A stretch of 64,000 nt of DNA from Podospora pseudocomata (Eukaryota > Ascomycota > Sordariomycetes > Sordariales > Podosporaceae), in NCBI RefSeq assembly GCF_035222375.1, contig NC_085891.1, forward strand, positions 3,596,001 through 3,660,000, read 5' to 3'. Position numbers and translations under genes: made by a program. Below, one piece after another: positions 26,016-36,823 of the stretch (position 1 is its first letter; every line of letters begins with the position of its first letter). The notes beneath the pieces were generated by a model. That model searched no databases, was not told where the DNA came from, and worked only from the letters and a program-made list of their open reading frames with translations.

Positions 26016-27146
26016 ATGCCAGTCTATTACACACCTCCCCCGACCCCCCCACCTGCCATCCCTTCTCCATCACCTCCGCCATCACCGCCCCTAGCCCTCC
26101 CGGACCCAGATTCCTACCCACCCTACCCCTCCTCACACTCCTCGCGTTCCCGTTCCAAGTCAACCAAATCCTCACTCTCCTCCTCTTCTTCTTCCAAGCC
26201 CAAACACAGCCACTCCTCCGACAACCACGAAGAAGGAGGCCACAAGATCCCCTACGTCTTCCTAGGCTCCATAGCCGCCGCCTCCTTCCTCGCACACAAA
26301 TACTGGCCTAAAGGTTACGTCTACGGCGACAAGGAAGACTGGGAGCTGTCCAAATACGAGAGAAGGGCCAGGGAGAAATTGCAGGCCGCAAAGGCCGCCA
26401 AGAGGGGCAAGGTAAACGAGAGGGAAGTTAAGAGTTACAGTCCCCCACCACCGGCGCAGGACGGCAGGGAGGCGAGAAGGGGTGGGTATGCCTATAAAGG
26501 GCCACCTCCGGTATCCCACAGGAGGGAAGTGTATGAAGAACAGGAGGAGGGGGGGGTGTACAGCAACCCCGGAAGTAGAAGAGGAAGCCTGAAAGGTGCC
26601 GCCCCCCGGGGAAGAATCGATCCGAGGGGTTACTACAACGACGACGACAGAGAGTATACCAGAGGTCTCACCAAATACACCACCACTCCCTCAATCCTAC
26701 GGAGTAAGAGCCAAAGCGGGAGAGACCAATTCTATTCTGACGTTGTGCCCTCTCGGGACCGATCCCTTCCTCCCCGTCGCGCCTCCTCTGTTGCGAACGA
26801 AGAATATTACATGACACCGGCCATCGGTCCAGCGGCCAGCCGGAATAGAGATAGTCACTACCCCCCGCCACCTCCGCGAAGTTATGTTTCTGGGAGGGAG
26901 TTGAGCAGACCGAGATACCTGATTGAAGAGCCCCGAGATGGACCGCCCCTGCTTGCCAGGCCAGAAAGCATGAGGGGTAGAGAGTTGCAGAGGAGGCCAT
27001 ACTATGATGAAGAGGTTGTAGCCCCGAGGGTTCCGAGAGAAGAGGTTGTGTATGTGTACCGGGATGCGCCATCAGCAAGAAGCAGAAGGGCGTCTGTTGA
27101 CCTGGGGGCTGGGAGGAACAGGGCATTTGACTGGGATTATCGGTGA
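26016..27146 (+). CDS. proline/serine/arginine-rich protein with one hydrophobic segment, unknown function
   Basis: Single exon, 376 aa. It starts with a Pro-rich stretch (YYTPPPTPPPAIP), then a Ser-rich region. A hydrophobic segment at residues 78-95 (KIPYVFLGSIAAASFLAHKYW) looks like one membrane anchor, followed by the charged YERRAREKLQAAKAAKRGK. The remainder is disordered-looking, rich in Arg, Tyr, Pro and Glu, and ends AFDWDYR. Composition and length resemble weakly conserved fungal membrane-anchored disordered proteins. No catalytic motif is visible. The start is the first in-frame ATG after a pyrimidine-rich leader. Confidence 0.6.
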   Translation: MPVYYTPPPTPPPAIPSPSPPPSPPLALPDPDSYPPYPSSHSSRSRSKSTKSSLSSSSSSKPKHSHSSDNHEEGGHKIPYVFLGSIAAASFLAHKYWPKGYVYGDKEDWELSKYERRAREKLQAAKAAKRGKVNEREVKSYSPPPPAQDGREARRGGYAYKGPPPVSHRREVYEEQEEGGVYSNPGSRRGSLKGAAPRGRIDPRGYYNDDDREYTRGLTKYTTTPSILRSKSQSGRDQFYSDVVPSRDRSLPPRRASSVANEEYYMTPAIGPAASRNRDSHYPPPPPRSYVSGRELSRPRYLIEEPRDGPPLLARPESMRGRELQRRPYYDEEVVAPRVPREEVVYVYRDAPSARSRRASVDLGAGRNRAFDWDYR

Positions 27147-27469
27147 TGTTTCTGATTGCTGCCTGCTTCTCACGTCTCAACAGTCTAATATCTAGCTAAC
27201 CAGGTAGTCATTGATCATTTGACTTTTGTGTCCATTTTACGCCATCTACTTGCTTTTGCCCCCCCCTCCTCTGTTGATCCTTTTGCGATATGATGTTTGT
27301 CTGTGCCATATAAGACGCGAATGCTTGCTACCTAGATGTGTCCCATCCATGTCGGCTACAATCAGAAGCGTCCGCATATGCCTAATCCCCTTAAACCCGT
27401 GTTTCAAAAAATAATGTAACCTGTTGCTGAGAACTGCATGAGCATGTTCTAGAACACTCTTGAAGCTGC
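27147..27469. other. convergent 3' region
   Basis: Short interval between convergent genes; nothing recognisable beyond presumed 3' UTRs. Confidence 0.6.
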
Positions 27470-30400
27470 TCATACTTCACCTGCCGTGTCCTCCTCATCT
27501 ACAACAATTTTCTGGACTTTGGGCTTTTTACCCCGTTTCTCCACGGCCTTCTTCGGCTTGACTGGAGATGCTTCGGGAGACGTCCCTTCCCCGACAGAGC
27601 TCTTCATCGGACTCCTCTTCAGCGGACTTGGCGGAATTGGAAGCTCGTCAAGATCCAGCCCGGGGTTCCATCCCTTCCCGCCTGTCCTGGCTACCAAATA
27701 AGGGTTTAACTCGGCTTTAAACCACCTCTCACCCCGTTTGTTGCTCCTCGATCCACCCTCCATTGCAGACAAAGCAGCTCTTGTTGTCCGCATCCGCTTC
27801 GTGCCTTGAGTTCCTTTCCCGCCTTCGCTAAGAAGATTGCTCATCTTCAGTCTCTGCTTCTGGAGGGATTGCTCATAGGCCACAATGCCACGGACATATG
27901 GGGCCACGTCGAGGACGATGAGTTTCAGCGTTCTGTCAAACACAGATGGATCGAGATAGGATGCCGGGATGGCGGAGGACGACTCTGGGGTTGCGATATT
28001 GTCAAAGGCAAACGCAAAGTCCATGCGCGTGATAGCCATCGATCCTGGTGTGGGAGACGTGAAGCTCGTTTGAAGACACTGAACCGCTTGTGATTCGGTT
28101 AGAGGGCAAAACTCGTCGGCCGACTGATCCTGTAGCGCCTCTATCCTTTTTTTGAGAGAGGCCTTGCCAAAAGACTTGATCGTCAATGGCAAGGAAGTTA
28201 CGAGGGAGTCATAGTGAGTGGTACAGGGCGAATCAAGATGAGAAAGCCCCTGGACAAAGTCGCCCTGGGCCTTTTCGGAGAGCCGAGGCAGTGTGGCATC
28301 CATTGTCTCCTATACAAGCGGTTAGCAAAAAAGGGAAGACTGCAAAAATTGGTGCCGCTTACCTCTTTGTGCGTGGCGAATGACCCCAGTGAGCAGATGT
28401 CAGCCACGCTCAAGGCCTCTGTCATCTCACCAAAGGCCTCAAGAACACCAAGCCGCCCAGCGGGGGTTGCGTTGACGGGATTGATCTTTTCCGCCCAAGT
28501 ACCAAGACGAAGCGTGTCCTCCCAGTTCCCGAGATCAACGCCCCAGCTCTCCCAAGCTTGCTCAACAAGTTCCTCCTCTGCCTGCAGGGGTGTTGTCTTG
28601 TCACTGACAATGCTGTCCCTCGCCAACAGGTTCATGCCTGGCTGGTAGGTGCCCTCACTGACGACCCGAACTACCTCCTGGTTCTCGTCAAGGTCCACCC
28701 CTTTTGGCCAGCGAGGATAAAACCAGTCAAACCCTCCTCTGCGGTCACCAACTCCCATCTGACACCAGTATTGGAGGTCCATTGTGGCTGCACGGATGTC
28801 GCAATCTCGTGAGTCGTAGAGTGTCTCGACAGCCTGGCGGGCAAGCGCATGACCCTCATTTGCTGCAATAAGAATGAGACGGTCAATGGCAAGATCTCTC
28901 GGGGGTGGGCTGAGCCGGAAGATGCCATGCATCCTCAAGGTGTGTAAAGGAACCAGAGTCTCATCATTGCACGTAATGATGAAGGGGCGTCGGGATTGTG
29001 TGATAAGGTCAACCACTGTTGACCAAAACTGCTTGTCCTCATCATAAAGAACATCAACCTCCTCCAGCAGAATCAAGGACTGCCTTTGGCTTCTAGAAGA
29101 ACCCTTCTTGACATCTGTTGGTGCTGCTGTCTCGCCTGACGCGACTGTTGATGATTTTGGTTTTGCAGCCACCACCGGATTTGGTTTGAAGAATGAAGCC
29201 ATGGTAGACTGCTTGCCCGACTTTATATCGGCTGCAGTTTCGTCCTCACCCTTGGCGTCATTGTTGTCTCCCGGGGTACTGGACTCATGCTGCCGGACAT
29301 GATGATTTCTGGTCATGTCACCAATCTTGGCGAGCACGTCCTTTCCAGCTCGTCTCGTGCTGGAATTGATCTCAAAGATTTCAAAGTTCAGCTCATTTGC
29401 AACTGCATGAACCATGGTCGTTTTGCCACAGCCCGGGGGACCGCTGATGATAAGTGTATTGGCCATCTTTTCGCCCTTGCCCAAACTCAGAGACCGGATG
29501 ACCGTCTTTCTCAAGATGCCCCTGGCACCACTAGCGGTCCAGTCTGCTTCGTCGCCAGAGAAGTCATCCAGCCCATAGTCCTCGTTGTCACTAGAGACGA
29601 TGAACCCGTCGAGCCTTCTGCGTCGCTTCTTCTTCCCATGCTTCGCCTTGGACCGTGGACTGACTTTGTCATCTTTTGACCCTGTGTCAACCGACTGAAC
29701 CACCAGTGCTTGCAGCCATTCCTTCAGGAGAAAAGCCTCTTGGCCAGGCTGGAGAACCTCGGCAGCACATGTGGGGGCGTACTTTTGGACCCAATTGGCC
29801 GTCTCACACTGGGACTGGTCGAATGCAGAAAGAGAGGAAGAGATTGACGCAAAAAGAAGGGAGAGCTGAGCTGGTGGCTGAGCTTTTCCGCCCGTGCCTT
29901 CAGTAAAGAGTGTACGCTGAGTCCCCTTCTTGCCTGGTGCAGATGTCTGGAAAGTTTTGAGCTCCGGAAGGATACGTGCCTGAAGCTTACTTCCACTCTC
30001 AAAATGTTTCTGGGGAAGCCGCAGCTCCGGAGGAGGAGGGACGACTACATCCGTATTGATATTGCGAATGTCTTTGACGAGGGATTCTATGTTCAAGGTC
30101 ATGGCTGTGAGGGCCAACACTGACTCAGCAAGGGGCACCTTGACAGAAAGGCCCTTTGACTTCCGAGCTGCCAATAAACACAGATTGTCCTCTGCCACCT
30201 GGGTCTCTGGTCTTCCGATCGCCTCAGGCTCGTCCTCGTCGCCTCGAATATGCACCATTCCCTGCCACGGCCATGCTGGCTGCTTGGCCCCCGGGAATTT
30301 GAGGCCCAGGTTCTTGACGCCGAACTGAGGTAGGGGGGCTTTGTGCACCTGCGCGGTCCGTGGCTTCTTAGGGGAGAAAGGCGTTGAGCCGAATATTTTT

Positions 30401-31302
30401 GGCTTGGTCTTGGTAGGCTGGGGCGAGGTCGGTTCACTGGGCTTGACATCTTCGGGTACCGCCTCCTGCTTTTTGGCCTTGCCGAGAAAGAATGGATGTG
30501 TCGATTTGGATGATGTTGGAGCTGCTGGCTTTGGAGCCGTGGGGTATGTCTTCTCCGTGCCAGATGCCTGCGGGGGTTCAGATTCAACTGCCGGCTGTGC
30601 AGGTGTGGCTGACAGTATAGAATTGATGCGCGTGCCGATTCGAGTCCGAGTTTCCATGTCTGTTCCATATTTGATGCACACTACCATTGCCTTTGGCTTC
30701 CTGCCACGTTTCTTGGGGGCCTGTTTTTCACCCGCCGCAACAGTTCCCTGCATAGTTGGTGTCGCCTTGGGTACTGGGGGAGGGCCGATTGTTCCAGTCT
30801 TGGGATCAAAAAGCAAGAGTTTTTTGGGCTTCGGTGCAGTTGGTCCTGGCGCTGAGGGTTCCGTTGAAGCGGCAGTGCTGGAGGTGTCGTTACTGCTTGG
30901 TTGCGTTGCAGACGAACCCTCATGCTTACCCACAAGCTCTGGCGTATCTGTAGGACATGGTTCGCTTTGCTTGACTTTGGTGAACAGACTGGCAATGACA
31001 CTAGCCCCAGAGACCCTCGCCCGTTTGTTTGTCTTTTGTTTCTGCGGCTCCTCGGCTTCCAGTGCGTCACTGCTGTTCACATTGCGTCTCTTTTTGCCGC
31101 CACTTTCGAGGGTTTGATTCACCGCCGTATCATCTTCTGTTTTACTGCTGTCCTTCGCGGTGATCGGAGTCGATATAGGGGAGGATTCGGCAGCCTCACT
31201 TTCGAGGGCATGCGGGGTCATTCGGTTTGGTGTGAAGAAAGGGTGTAGGGGTCGGTGAGCCGGAGTTGCAACCATGACTACTGGAGATGCAGTCTCGGCC
31301 AT
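27470..31302 (-). CDS. elg1: Elg1/ATAD5-type AAA+ PCNA unloader subunit
   Basis: Two exons, 31302-28363 and 28309-27470, give 1,259 aa; the 53-nt intron has a GTAAGC donor, a GCTAAC branch site and ends TATAG. The open frame extends upstream only through a GTG, so the ATG at 31,302 (MAETASPVV) is chosen. The N-terminal half is disordered and basic. NWVQKYAPTCAAEVL opens the AAA+ region. Walker A is GPPGCGKT at residues 621-628 and Walker B is LILLEEVD at 743-749, followed by the sensor-like FIITCNDETL. Elg1 is the large subunit of an RFC-like complex (with Rfc2-5) that removes PCNA from DNA after replication, acting in the nucleus. The Walker A-B spacing is long (about 115 residues), and the insert holds a PCNA-interacting-peptide consensus, QSTMASFF, at 698-705. 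HPFF motifs at residues 20 and 269 are further PIP-like sites. Confidence 0.85.
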
Positions 31303-31673
31303 GGTATAAACCCTTGAATTTTTCACGGTCAGTCAAGGTTCATAGGCAATTTTCAAGCTTCGAACGGGAGGGCAAAATACCACAGCGTCGTCGCTCAGAG
31401 CAAAGGGAAGAGAGAGAGCAGAGAAGAGTCGTCTGGGGGTATCATGCTGTGAAGACAAGAAAATGATGCATGTGAATACTCTTCGAGAGGTAAGTAATTG
31501 ATGATTTTCAACCAAGACGGGACGGGAGAGAGCAGGAAGTCGAGGTGGAATCGGCGATAGGTAAAAGCAGTAAAATTGATGCTGGGAGAAAGTTACCAAA
31601 ACGAGATCCTGCTTGAGAGTTGAGACCCGAAGTCGCGTCTAACTCAACTTCCACTATAACCAGTGCCTGGAGA

Positions 31674-31709
31674 ACGCGTTCTGGTGTCTCTCTCCAGCGC
31701 GTTTGGCGC
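31674..31709. promoter_or_regulatory. MluI cell-cycle box and E2F-like site upstream of elg1
   Basis: ACGCGT (31,674-31,679) is the core MCB bound by MBF. TTTGGCGC (31,702-31,709) fits the E2F consensus TTTSSCGC. Both lie about 370-410 nt upstream of the elg1 ATG in the region shared with utp8. G1/S control of replication genes by these motifs is established in yeasts; activity here is inferred. Confidence 0.45.
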
Positions 31710-31743
31710 TAGCACGGGCCTGGCTAGGCCCGAGCTGAAGGGT

Positions 31744-31762
31744 CCACTTACATCATAAGTGG
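31744..31762. repeat. perfect 7-bp inverted repeat
   Basis: CCACTTA and TAAGTGG are separated by CATCA in the elg1-utp8 intergenic region. Could be a dimeric factor site or chance. Confidence 0.5.
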
Positions 31763-31988
31763 GTCTATTTTTGCTGGGCGGGACAGGAATTCCAGCCCGG
31801 AGCTGGATCAAGTATTTACCGGGAAGTCGGGAGCCCCGCTAAAATGTTTCTGGACCCACCTTTCTTTCACAGTGGAGCATTGCCTTTTTTTCTGTTTGGC
31901 AGAGCTTCGCATTTGACTGGTGATGGCTTCGAATTGAGCGACTCTCTGCGACCAACTCGAGGCGACGCAGCCAACCCCTCTCTCCAGA

Positions 31989-34779
31989 ATGGTGTCCAAA
32001 CTACAGATTCACACTCCCTATGTGTTGACCACCCTTGCCGCCCCCTTCGCCGACTCCCAGGGCAACGGTCGCCATGTTGCAGGCGAGGTTTTTGGACAGA
32101 AGCAAGGACTCAAGCGCAAGAAACGGTCAGAGCTTGCCGTGGCCATTGACGGCGTCGCTGTCACTATCTACGATGTCAGACACCTTTGCCAACACCTTTA
32201 GACTACATGTATGCTGACTTCAAGTCCAGGTTCTCTCCTCCCAGCAGGTCATATCTCACGATGTCTCGACAGAATCAGTCTTCACATGCCCCCCCTACTC
32301 GCTCAGATGGAGACCGTCTTCCGGGAAGAGCGCTTCTCGATACACATATGTTTCAGCTACCACGTCCAAGGAGAAGCAGATCACACTGTTCAAGGAGGAA
32401 GTTTCTACGTCCCAGGCCACAGCAGTGTCAAGCTTGTCGCATACGCCTCGAACCAAGACACCCATCGTCCATCTTTGCGCCGGCGCAGCTCATACTTCTC
32501 CACACTCGGTACCGGGCGATGAGATCCCAAACCACGAAATAATTGCCGTGGCTTCCGACGGCACCATCGTTGGCCTTGATGGGGAAACGCTTGACGAGAA
32601 GTGGTCAACTGCGCCTACCGTGCTTGTTCAAGGGCTTGCTTCTGGTTCGGGATCGCATCTTCAGGTTGACTTTGTCCAGGCCACCACCGCGGCTGATGTT
32701 GTCGATGGCCTGTTTGGTGGCAAGAACGAGCTGTTTGGCGTATTCAAGGAAAATGTGAGCCGCGATGGGTTCAATCCAGATATCCTCCTCATCATCACGT
32801 CGTCCAAAACGCCCGAGAACGTCGCCCAGCAAAATCTGCACGTTCTTGCTCTTCCGTCGGGGAGACAGGCGCAGTCGATCTTTGTCACTCGGCTCCCAAG
32901 TTTCCCGGCTTCGACCGAATATCAGCTCGATGCGAGATCCGGTACACTGCAGACCTTGGCCAACGGGCTACTCTCTAGTTACACCTTCAGCTCCGGCAGT
33001 CCGCGCCTTGAGACTAAGCTACAGATCCCCGGCATGAGCTCGTTTCTTCGAATCTCCAAGACGTCTGTCCTCGCCGCTACGCCCGAGTCCTTTTCCATCT
33101 ACAACCCCATCTTTCGCTCTCTCCAAGCTGCCACCCCTGCCAACTCCGAAGGTGATTGTCAACTCATTTCCTACTTTGGCGCCCGGGAAATTGCGGTTGG
33201 CTTGCACGGATCAAGCCTCATTGCCGTACAGGTTGAGGCGCCCAAGAACCGCAACACGAAGCGTCGTGCAGAGGGGCTATTGACGGATGCGATTCGCCGC
33301 GGATTACCTCGTGAACAATCCGAAACAAAACGAGCTCGTGCGGAGCACCATTCTTCAGCAGTTCTCGAACAAGCCCTGCCCGGCGTGCTATCTGAAACCA
33401 TGTCTGCTGAATGGAGAAATGGCGTGGCCAACGCGGAGGAGCTTCTTGCCGCCGAAGATTTGCGTGCCTGGGAAGAGTTCCTCGCCAGTATTTTCAAAGT
33501 TCAAACCAAGCCGATCGAAGCTCAGGAAGCTGGCTCTGCTGCTACAAATGGTATCGTCGCCAGTCCTCAGCTACCAGAATGGATCTGGCCCTCTTCCAGA
33601 GCCGAATATGCGCATGTCGACAGGCGCTGGATATTTTACGCCATCAGCAAAGTGTTTGCGTGGAATCAGCCGGCTGCCGACTCGGAGGAACCTAGATTGT
33701 CTTGCCCACTTGCGGCGAGCAGTGTTCTTAACTATCTGGTAGATGCTGGCCACTTGTCCACCTCCAATGTCAAATCATCCTTCAAGGATGAGACGTGCGA
33801 GTTGGACAATGTCGACGATATTATTGGAGCGGAGCTGCCCCCCCTTCTTGCTCAAGTCGACCCCACGATGGCGTTACTCCTTGAGTACTTGTCAGGAACT
33901 CAGCTTGGCCCCACAGAGCTTGTTTCCGCTGTCAAGTTGCTTCTCCACAGCCTGGACGTGGATGAAACCCCGTCCAGTCCGGAACAGAAACGTCTGAAGG
34001 GCGTCGCCGAAAAGAGTGCTGATGAGGATAATGACGCCATCAAGATGGAACTCGACAAGGCTGAAGAGGAACTCCAGATCACCGAGGTGCATCTGAGTGG
34101 GCACCGTTTCCGAGGACTCGGTGTGGCATTTAGCAAGTTGGCTGCTTGCCCAGCAGTGAGCACTGTCCAGAGCCTTCGGCGTCTGTTCAAGCCCGAGCAG
34201 ATCATCGGGCTACTTAATGTGTTGCGGGCCGAACTCATCAAAGATGGATGGACGTCGGATTATCGGGAGGAAATCGAGGCGCCCCCAGACGGAAGCCTGC
34301 AGCTCATCGCGGATCTTATGACCAGATGCATAGACGCGGTCGGCCTGGGCGGTTGGATGGCGTTTGATGGTGTGCTCGCCAACTCGGCCAGCCACGAAGA
34401 TGCGGCTGATTACTTTGGGCGGTTCAATCACGAAATCGACTCCGCCTTGCAAGGCATTCACGACGCTATCTATCTGCAGAGCATGCTGGCCGAGGCCACC
34501 AGGTACGCAAAGAGGGCCCGTCGGGCGCTTTTGGACGCCGGCAAGGGAATGCCCACAACGGTGCAGTTCACAGAGCAGCTGCCGGTAGGGCTCAAGACAG
34601 ATGCCAGGATATCTACGGAAAGAATCAGGTCGGGCGGAGAAATTGTCCAGCGCAGCAGCCGAGATATTGGCCAGGCCATCAGCCGGAGGAGGGCCGTTTA
34701 CTCGGTCCAGCGGATACCGGAGGAGCTGTTGTTGGGCGTGAGGGGATCACGCGAAACCGTTGTGCAGGAAGCCAAGTAA
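31989..34779 (+). CDS. utp8: Utp8-type t-UTP ribosome biogenesis factor
   Basis: Two exons, 31989-32174 and 32230-34779, give 911 aa; the 55-nt intron runs from GTCAGA to AAGTCCAG and keeps phase 0 (IYD|VLSSQQ). The N terminus MVSKLQIHTPYVLTTLAAPF and the following KRSELAVAIDGVAVTIYD, SVFTCPPYSLRW and EIIAVASDGTIVGLDGETL resemble the beta-propeller start of fungal Utp8. The C-terminal half is helical, as in t-UTP subunits. Utp8 belongs to the nucleolar t-UTP/UTP-A complex that binds the 5' ETS of pre-rRNA and supports transcription and 18S processing. It is divergent from elg1 with about 690 nt between the ATGs. No disruption is visible. Assignment rests on N-terminal motif recall. Confidence 0.7.
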
Positions 34780-35280
34780 TTAGAAGTGAGAATGTCTTGG
34801 ACCTTGTGTCCTACAAGTTCAGATACCCAAATGTTAATGGTTGTGTAACAAGTCAAGCTCGACACGGCCTTTCTTCCTTGCATCTTTACGGTACATGGTG
34901 CGTGACAACTGATGACCTCGCCCGGTCTCTCTACTGACACCGAAGCGGTACATACAAGAACGTCACCGAGGGAGGGATCTGAGCCTCATGGTACGATGTA
35001 CAATCGGGGACCTCATCTGCCAGTGTGAGACTGGAGAGAAATGTTGCCCCGAAGATGCGAAAACACCCAGCTCAAACAGCACCGCATGCCACGTATCTCT
35101 TGCCTTTCTGCTGCAACTGTCCACCGGTCGTGAGAGGGACCGATTTGCCTCGAGGCTCGAGTTGTTCGGTAACGTGGTTCCACCAGCTCGCCCAGGAGCG
35201 TCAATCTTGGCTTCAGAGAAAATAGAGTCAAAAGAGCCGCCTTGGTCTTGGTTCTAGTTCGTTCCTGAGAGATCAGTAGA

Positions 35281-35532
35281 ATGCGGGGAGGAGTCGGCGT
35301 CATCTCGGTTTTAGGCCTGCTGTCATTGTCCATCGTGACTGGACCTGCCTCTACAATTCCCCAGCACAGCCTAAGCTCCAACGGTTCGGCGTTTCCAGAA
35401 CAGGCAGTGTCTCGGTCTTCATTTGGGTGTCATAGGTACCTTGGCGGATATCTTGACAACGGGACTTTGAGAGCTTTTCACCACGCAAAAGCAGACAGCA
35501 AACAGGACCCCCCAGCATGTATAGAGATGTAA
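35281..35532 (+). CDS. possible small secreted protein, weak
   Basis: 83 codons. The N terminus MRGGVGVISVLGLLSLSIV followed by a small-residue stretch resembles a signal peptide. Two Cys residues follow (SFGCHRY, PPACIEM). No homology is recognised and chance is quite possible. Confidence 0.2.
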   Translation: MRGGVGVISVLGLLSLSIVTGPASTIPQHSLSSNGSAFPEQAVSRSSFGCHRYLGGYLDNGTLRAFHHAKADSKQDPPACIEM

Positions 35533-35887
35533 ATATCTTGGTGATCTTTGTTTCAAAAACGGCATGCTAAAAAGCTTGACTTTTGGTAGGTTTGCAATGT
35601 CTTGCATCGCGGTCGCATGTTTGCGGCCCTGGTCACCCATGCTCGGCAGCTCCCACATGGAATATTGGCCACAGTGGCGCAGCCTGCAACCTCACTAAAG
35701 CGGTTGGACGTCATCGCCGGGTTTCTCCTTTATCCCTTTCCAGCTCTCGTTATTGGCCAGCCCTGTCCTATCAGACAAGAGACGTCACCTTAAAGCTCGT
35801 GTCTCGTGTCTCTCCTACCCACCACACCACCTCTGATCTCGCCGGCAGATTCGCAAGGCCGTCTGGAACTTCCAAGCCTTCCAACCT

Positions 35888-35922
35888 GGAAACTGGAAAC
35901 TGAAAACTGAAAACTGAAAACT
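35888..35922. repeat. (GRAAACT)5 tandem repeat
   Basis: Five 7-bp units, the first two GGAAACT and the last three GAAAACT. Confidence 0.85.
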
Positions 35923-36603
35923 GCAAGCCATGCTCTGACACCTGCGTTTTCAATGAGACCACCACAAAGTTACACTCGCCTACTGGTGATGTGACAAGAT
36001 TCTGACGCACCCAGCCTTGGCCGACTGTGTTCACTGGGTGGACAACATGCATTTGCAGACAGCTAGTTGCTGCTTGATATCGCCCTGGGCGAAAGAGGCG
36101 ACTTGCAACCATGTGCTCGTGATGCTATACTCCGCGCCGCATTCTGATACCGACCTACGTGTTAGGATGATAGCCTCAACGAGAACCGAATTGCTTGGTC
36201 ACCCTCGGGCATGCTAACATTAAAACGTTTGGGCAGCAGTAGTGTTGATTTCTCTGCTGCGTACCGCCGCTAGTGCCGCGATTCGATGACATATATGTAT
36301 CTGGTTCCAGAAAGCACCCCTCCCACATGCTCGTTGGATGATCACTCGCGCCTCATTCGTCAGCAAACAACGGGGCGGGCACCCAGCGAAGGAACAAACG
36401 CCCCAGGTCATGATGGCCTCTGCTTAGCACCTCTGGGCCATCTCCTTATCCGTTCCACAGCCCGCTCCATTGGTTCCTCAGATCAGTCTCTCTTTACTCA
36501 TCTCTTCCATTTGCAGCAGCCCAATCATCTCGACTGTGCTTGCTTCCACCATTCCAGCCTGAGCATCTTGCTGTCAAACACATCGAGTGCCTAAAAGCTC
36601 TCC

Positions 36604-36627
36604 AGCTCCCCAGCTCCCCAGCTCCCA
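36604..36627. repeat. (CAGCTCCC)3 tandem repeat
   Basis: Three exact 8-bp units in the leader of the downstream gene. Confidence 0.8.
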
Positions 36628-36823
36628 CCATTCCCGCCTCCCATCCGTACTCAAGACACATCACCAAGCTTTTCGAGATTCCCCGAGACCAAAAACAAAG
36701 ACCTGTCTTTTCTGGACCAAAAAGCCTCCACGACCCCTTCCAGAGGGGTGTTGATCTTGTCAAGAACAGTAAACCCCAAGCTGGCATTTCTTTTTTTGGG
36801 CTTCCCAACCCGACCCTACCTCG

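Larger units (their letters stand above)
34780..36823. other. 2-kb intergenic region
   Basis: Mostly unassigned. Two short tandem repeats lie at 35,888 and 36,604, and one small open frame at 35,281 starts with a hydrophobic stretch. The last few hundred bases form the leader of the gene at 36,824. Confidence 0.5.

Noticed and set aside
31303-31326. Eight-codon extension of elg1
   Set aside because: It would begin at GTG; the ATG at 31,302 is the first proper start.
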